This document shows, piece after piece, positions 60,673-64,000 of a stretch of DNA of 64,000 bases (positions are counted from its first letter, which is position 1; every line of letters begins with the position of its first letter). The notes beneath the pieces were generated by a model that saw nothing but the letters and a program-made list of their open reading frames with translations, had not been told where the DNA came from and ran no database searches. Where the stretch lies: contig CANSLJ010000009.1 in the NCBI GenBank assembly GCA_947647735.1, positions 59,791-123,790 on the forward strand, read 5' to 3'. This DNA comes from an uncultured bacterium. GTDB lineage: Bacteria; Bacillota; Clostridia; Lachnospirales; Lachnospiraceae. A program made the position numbers and the translations under genes.

Positions 60673-61305
60673 TTAAGATTCCTTTACAAATTCACTGATA
60701 CATTTCAACATAAAATAGAGGGATGTCGCACCGGCATCCTGATGGCCGACTGATTTTTCACGCAGAAAATGAGAACGTCCCATTTTCGCCTGCATATTGA
60801 TCGTACTCTTGACACCCGCTTTAGCGGCAAGCTCTGCCGCCCTAGCAATCTCCGCCAGAGACTTCCCCTTATTTTCCTCCGCTGCCTCCGCCGCGGGAAC
60901 GAGCGCGTCCACCAGTGTTTTATCTCCCGGAACAGCCCCGCCAAGATCCATAACCTTGTCGGCCGCCTTTCTGAGCCCTGCCACGTATTCTTCCGCACCG
61001 ATCTCGCCGCCTGCCTTTGCGCATCTGCCAAATTCCATGATCACTGTGGAAAAGATGGGACCGATAGCGCCTCCTATCGTCGCCAGCATCGCTCTGCTGT
61101 AAGCCTTAAAGCACTCAAATACGGAAGCATCCTCCGGTAAAGCGCACACCGCCTCATATCCCTCTTTCGTCCCCCGCGCCATGCTGTCTCCGTGATCGCC
61201 GTCTCCTATGGCACGGTCATATCCACAGAGCTCTTCCTTATGTTCCTCGAAAGCATCCGTGATCGCTTTTAATAATTCTTTTATATTTTTCTGTGTAATA
61301 TTCAT
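60673..61305 (-). CDS. dhaL: Dihydroxyacetone kinase subunit DhaL
   Basis: ADP/ATP-binding subunit of 210 residues. The Mg-nucleotide loop is DRAIGDGDHGDSMARG, and AMLATIGGAIGPIFSTVIMEFGR and GAVPGDKTLVDALVPA complete the family signature. MGRSHFLREKSVGHQDAGATSLYFML is the C-terminal nucleotide lid. First gene of the dhaL-dhaK-aldolase-dehydrogenase-BCCT operon. Sixteen bases separate it from dhaK. It is divergent from a MerR regulator, which is its probable controller. Confidence 0.94.
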   Translation of the reverse strand: MNITQKNIKELLKAITDAFEEHKEELCGYDRAIGDGDHGDSMARGTKEGYEAVCALPEDASVFECFKAYSRAMLATIGGAIGPIFSTVIMEFGRCAKAGGEIGAEEYVAGLRKAADKVMDLGGAVPGDKTLVDALVPAAEAAEENKGKSLAEIARAAELAAKAGVKSTINMQAKMGRSHFLREKSVGHQDAGATSLYFMLKCISEFVKES

Positions 61306-61370
61306 AGCTAACTCCTTTTCCCTGTTCCGCCATCTGACATTTTAATTTCATTTAAATTTAATGACTGTTA

Positions 61371-61379
61371 TGATATAAT
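61371..61379 (+). promoter_or_regulatory. Extended -10 promoter of the MerR gene
   Basis: TGATATAAT, a TGn-extended consensus -10, lies 34 bases before the ATG at 61414. The -35 region is weak. A clear minus-strand promoter for dhaL was not found in the 108-bp gap. Confidence 0.5.
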
Positions 61380-61413
61380 GCATTTAATCTTGATTTCTGC
61401 CGGGAGGATAGTC

Positions 61414-62268
61414 ATGGATAACCTGAATGATAAATTTACGATCGGTCAGTTCGCCAGCTTCAATAATATCTCCGAGCAAACGCTCCGCTATTATGACAAG
61501 ATCGGCTTACTTCGGCCTGCATCTCAGAATAATCAAACCGGCTACCGTTATTACAATATCACGCAATGCGCAACCCTGGATATTATCATGCATTTGAAAT
61601 CTCTGGGAATCTCCCTGAAAGATATCAAATCCTATCTTGATTCCTACGATAAGCAGTGGCTGCTGGAAACATTGACCGAAAAACAGAATCACATTTCTCA
61701 GCAGATCAAACTGCTTATGGATACGCAGGCCGTTATTGACCGTAAACTCCTTGATTACCAAAACCATGCCATTCTCCCTCAATCGGGTATCCCGTTTATT
61801 GAGGTAATGAATAAAAGAACCATTTTCAGATATGACACATCCGTAAACTATTATTATAATGAAAACTCTATCGCAAATTATGAATACATGCTTCATGTTT
61901 TCAAAAACAAGCTTCGTGAGCAGAATGTGCCTGATGTATACTTTTATAATGTCAGCAGCATAATGAGTAAAAATAATCTCCTTGCCCGCAACTTTTTTAC
62001 GACGGACCTGTTTGTTTTTGTCAATGAAAACGACAGAAACCGTTTTATCGCCTGTGATACTATTGCCGCCAATACCTACCTGTGCATGATCTGTGACGAT
62101 TCTAAAAATGAGACTGCCTTTATCAACCGCCTGCTGGATGAAATTGATAAAAACGGCTATACAATATGCGGCGATTATATCTGTGAAGTTGTGAGTGAAT
62201 TCTTATCCACCAGAGATGATATCCGGAGCATGATATTGAAGCTCCAGATTCCCATCTCTTTTCAATAA
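61414..62268 (+). CDS. MerR family transcriptional regulator
   Basis: Regulator of 284 residues. The start is the ATG at 61414 with GGGAGG 7 bases upstream. Winged helix: FTIGQFASFNNISEQTLRYYDKIGLLRPASQNNQTGYRYY, then the dimer helix LDIIMHLKSLGISLKDIKSYLDSYDKQWLLETLTEKQNHISQQIKLL. The C-terminal effector part (about 120-284) is long and has no metal-binding cysteine cluster, so it probably senses an organic ligand. It is divergent from the dhaLK operon and convergent with an MFS gene whose promoter has the 19-bp spacer used by MerR activators. Confidence 0.93.
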   Translation: MDNLNDKFTIGQFASFNNISEQTLRYYDKIGLLRPASQNNQTGYRYYNITQCATLDIIMHLKSLGISLKDIKSYLDSYDKQWLLETLTEKQNHISQQIKLLMDTQAVIDRKLLDYQNHAILPQSGIPFIEVMNKRTIFRYDTSVNYYYNENSIANYEYMLHVFKNKLREQNVPDVYFYNVSSIMSKNNLLARNFFTTDLFVFVNENDRNRFIACDTIAANTYLCMICDDSKNETAFINRLLDEIDKNGYTICGDYICEVVSEFLSTRDDIRSMILKLQIPISFQ

Positions 62269-62269
62269 G

Positions 62270-63595
62270 CTATACCTGTGCAGTCACCTCTGCCGTTTTG
62301 CTCTTCCTCAATCTGTAGAGAAGGGCGAGGCCGCTCCCTGCCATCAGCGCGCATCCAAAGATAGCAAGATACCAGATGCGGTTGTATGCCGCCTGCGGTG
62401 CCAGATTTTCCTGCCATGAGCCGATCACTGTGTAGATCCATGTATCCGATGAATAACCTATAAAGGATACTACGCCGGTCATAGTTCCAAAAATTTTCGG
62501 ATCAACGCCTGTCTCACCTGTGCAGGCAAAATTATTTGCCTTGCCAAGAAGTGCAAATAAACTCAGGATGATCGCCACACCCATAAGTACCGGGAGCACC
62601 GCCGGGCTTGCCGGCATGAGCAGTGTCGCAACAAGTCCGACAACACTCAAAAAGCCGGATACGATACAAAGCCTTGTCGGCGAACTTTTTAATATTGCCG
62701 TCGACATCAATACTACGGAAAGCGGTCCTGCCACGATCTTCATTACCTGATTACGGACAATGGAAAAATAGGATGCCGTTGTCATATCCATACCATAGAT
62801 ATCACACAGGAAAGACTGTGTATATGTCAGGCAGGAATAAACAATATAAGATCCCAGTACGATAAATGCCGCGATATACGTCATGGGATTTTTCAGAACC
62901 TGTCCCAGTACATTCCGATTTTCTTTTTTCTTTTCCTCTTTTTCTGTCGTTGTCAGTTTTACTTTCTCCGCAACCGGCTTGTCCTCATAGAGCGTTTTAG
63001 CCGGAATGAAAAGATAAGAAGCAATGGCGATCAGTATCCCCCATACCGCATATACGATCCAGACTACCCGAAGACTGTTCGGATTTGCATTTGCACCGAT
63101 CCTGCTGAAAATAAAAGTAGCGGTAAATGTTGTAATAAATGCACCAACACCTTCAAAAGAACTCACCATTGGCAATATCTTCCCCTGCTCTTTCTGCGTT
63201 CCCAGAAGGGCGGCGACTTTGGCGACAGGGCTCCATAACAGCGCGATCGTTGTGATCACCCACAAAAATTCCACCGAGAGAGCTACCCAGAACGGCGGAT
63301 AGAGCGCCATGATACCGCATCCAAAAGATGTTGCCAGCAGAGAAACGACTATCAGGCTGCGGCAGGAAAAACGATCCGCGCTCACACCTCCTATTACATA
63401 GAATAAAAGAGCGGCCGTCCCGTAAACACTGAGCATTAACCCTAACTGAACATCCGTATACCCACACAGATCAACTAACTGTTCATGAAATGTGTAACGA
63501 ATGTACGGCGGCTCATATGAGAATCCCCATGTGAGGCCCAGAATCGCTACGATCAACCAACGATTGATCTTAATTTTAGCTGATGTTAAATCCAT
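62270..63595 (-). CDS. Major facilitator superfamily transporter
   Basis: MFS protein of 441 residues with 12 helices and a central charged loop (AEKVKLTTTEKEEKKKENR). MDLTSAKIKINRWLIVAILGLTWGFSYEPPYIRYTFHEQL opens it, and GGVSADRFSCRSLIVVSLLATSFGCGIMALYPP is the A-motif. The C-terminus is Arg/Lys-rich (RLRKSKTAEVTAQV). It stops 2 bases from the convergent MerR stop. Its promoter carries a MerR-type dyad. It may import the same compound handled by the dhaLK operon. Confidence 0.88.
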   Translation of the reverse strand: MDLTSAKIKINRWLIVAILGLTWGFSYEPPYIRYTFHEQLVDLCGYTDVQLGLMLSVYGTAALLFYVIGGVSADRFSCRSLIVVSLLATSFGCGIMALYPPFWVALSVEFLWVITTIALLWSPVAKVAALLGTQKEQGKILPMVSSFEGVGAFITTFTATFIFSRIGANANPNSLRVVWIVYAVWGILIAIASYLFIPAKTLYEDKPVAEKVKLTTTEKEEKKKENRNVLGQVLKNPMTYIAAFIVLGSYIVYSCLTYTQSFLCDIYGMDMTTASYFSIVRNQVMKIVAGPLSVVLMSTAILKSSPTRLCIVSGFLSVVGLVATLLMPASPAVLPVLMGVAIILSLFALLGKANNFACTGETGVDPKIFGTMTGVVSFIGYSSDTWIYTVIGSWQENLAPQAAYNRIWYLAIFGCALMAGSGLALLYRLRKSKTAEVTAQV

Positions 63596-63673
63596 ATACT
63601 TTTCTCCTCCTTTTCGTTATAAGATGTATTCAGCCTTTTGCTCACTAAAAAGCCGGATTTTTCAACTACCTAT

Positions 63674-63704
63674 ATGGTACTCTTTGCAGTTGCTATAAAG
63701 TCAA
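63674..63704 (-). promoter_or_regulatory. MerR-type promoter with 19-bp spacer
   Basis: Minus-strand -35 TTGACT (63699-63704) and -10 TACCAT (63674-63679) are 19 bp apart, too long for normal sigma-A use but right for MerR activation. The spacer holds the imperfect dyad ACTTTATAGCAACTGCAAAG. The position is about 80 bases before the MFS start. Confidence 0.65.
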
Positions 63705-63868
63705 TCTAAAAAGGGGTCTTTTTTTCTTGTGATTATTTACAAGAATTTGAAGGGATTTTTATACTAATTTCCTAATAGTCTTTCCCGGTATCTTCAATAA
63801 CTCGTGTCCATCTCCTCTTCTTTTCCCGTTCTATTACTCAAAAAGAAAATTTTATTGGAAAAAAGAAA

Positions 63869-63898
63869 CCTTGTAGTTACTATAAAGTTTACAAGGTG
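63869..63898. promoter_or_regulatory. Second MerR-type dyad in the right-end intergenic region
   Basis: Perfect 8-bp repeats ACCTTGTA (63869-63876) and TACAAGGT (63891-63898) enclose TTGTAGTTACTATAAAGT (63872-63889), which matches the MFS promoter motif TTGCAGTTGCTATAAAGT in 16 of 18 bases. A plus-strand TTGGAA/TACTAT pair 17 bp apart overlaps it. No reading frame or RNA gene was found that it would serve. Confidence 0.5.
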
Positions 63899-63946
63899 AA
63901 TTAAAAGATCAGATTTCCTGTCAATGATCAGATATAAAACTGCAGG

Positions 63947-63978
63947 TAAAAAGGACAGCCTTTCGACTGTCCTTTTTA
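63947..63978. terminator. Bidirectional Rho-independent terminator
   Basis: Perfect 12-bp repeat, TAAAAAGGACAG (63947-63958) and CTGTCCTTTTTA (63967-63978), with an 8-base loop and A/T runs on both sides. It probably ends a minus-strand transcript from a gene beyond the right edge. Between 63705 and 63868 nothing is seen. Confidence 0.8.
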
Positions 63979-64000
63979 GAGAAGGTATTTCTTTCTTATG

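Noticed and set aside
1-64000. Prophage, insertion sequence, CRISPR array, tRNA or rRNA
   Set aside because: No transposase, integrase, terminase, repeat-spacer pattern or cloverleaf was seen on either strand; the accessory genes here are small modules without a mobile carrier.

Overview
The window reads as chromosome of an anaerobic, gut-type Clostridia, most likely Lachnospiraceae. The signs are GGAGG-type ribosome binding sites, many sigma-A-like promoters (TTGACA-like, about 17 bp, TATAAT-like), several solute-binding lipoproteins with a typical lipobox, YesM/YesN and AgrC/AgrA-like two-component pairs, a glycyl-radical enzyme pair, and many sugar-uptake operons. Most genes lie on the minus strand. 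No rRNA, tRNA, CRISPR array, insertion sequence or phage gene was seen.

Layout by region. 1-3.6 kb: a CUT2 monosaccharide ABC importer (permease cut by the left edge, ATPase, binding lipoprotein). 3.8-7.6 kb: hflC, hflK and an AAA-ATPase_like/PD-(D/E)XK gene in one operon. 7.9-16.1 kb: a fructoside-type locus with a GH32 hydrolase, a CUT1 ABC importer and a YesN/YesM two-component system. 16.2-21.3 kb: an unknown gene coupled to a DJ-1/PfpI protein, a lone AAA/DUF4143 ATPase, and an MFS transporter divergent from an AraC regulator with back-to-back promoters. 21.3-29.7 kb: an ABC exporter with lipoprotein, a DUF4411 plus Xre-ImmA/IrrE toxin-antitoxin-like pair with its own terminator, a GHKL kinase/LytTR regulator pair, and a broken ECF sigma gene.

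29.8-42.5 kb is the most unusual part: a large carbohydrate operon group under a LacI regulator. It has an Rbs-type ABC importer, an Anabaena-sensory-rhodopsin-transducer-like protein, a creatinase-fold (M24) protein that has lost metal ligands, an unassigned TIM-barrel protein, a class II aldolase, FGGY and PfkB kinases, a RhaM-like mutarotase, a creatininase-fold protein, a flavin reductase and an acetyltransferase. Three 20-bp sites centred on CG and sharing the half site GTTTGCTCA lie before the importer and before the enzyme genes and are probable LacI operators. The set fits import, mutarotation or isomerisation, two phosphorylations and aldol cleavage of an unidentified sugar.

42.8-50.5 kb: a flavoprotein, a VanZ-like protein, an ECF sigma factor with an ABC transporter, and the glycyl radical enzyme YjjI with its activase YjjW behind a consensus promoter. 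50.6-52.8 kb: an overlapping AAA15-type ATPase/TOPRIM-like pair, a candidate anti-phage abortive-infection module. 53-56 kb: a YkgJ-type cysteine-cluster protein and a GH13 alpha-glucan hydrolase. 56-63.6 kb: a BCCT transporter, Fe-alcohol dehydrogenase, class II aldolase and DhaK/DhaL operon, divergent from a MerR regulator; an MFS transporter convergent with the MerR gene has a MerR-style promoter with a 19-bp spacer. The last 400 bases hold a second copy of that promoter's motif and a terminator but no gene that I can see.
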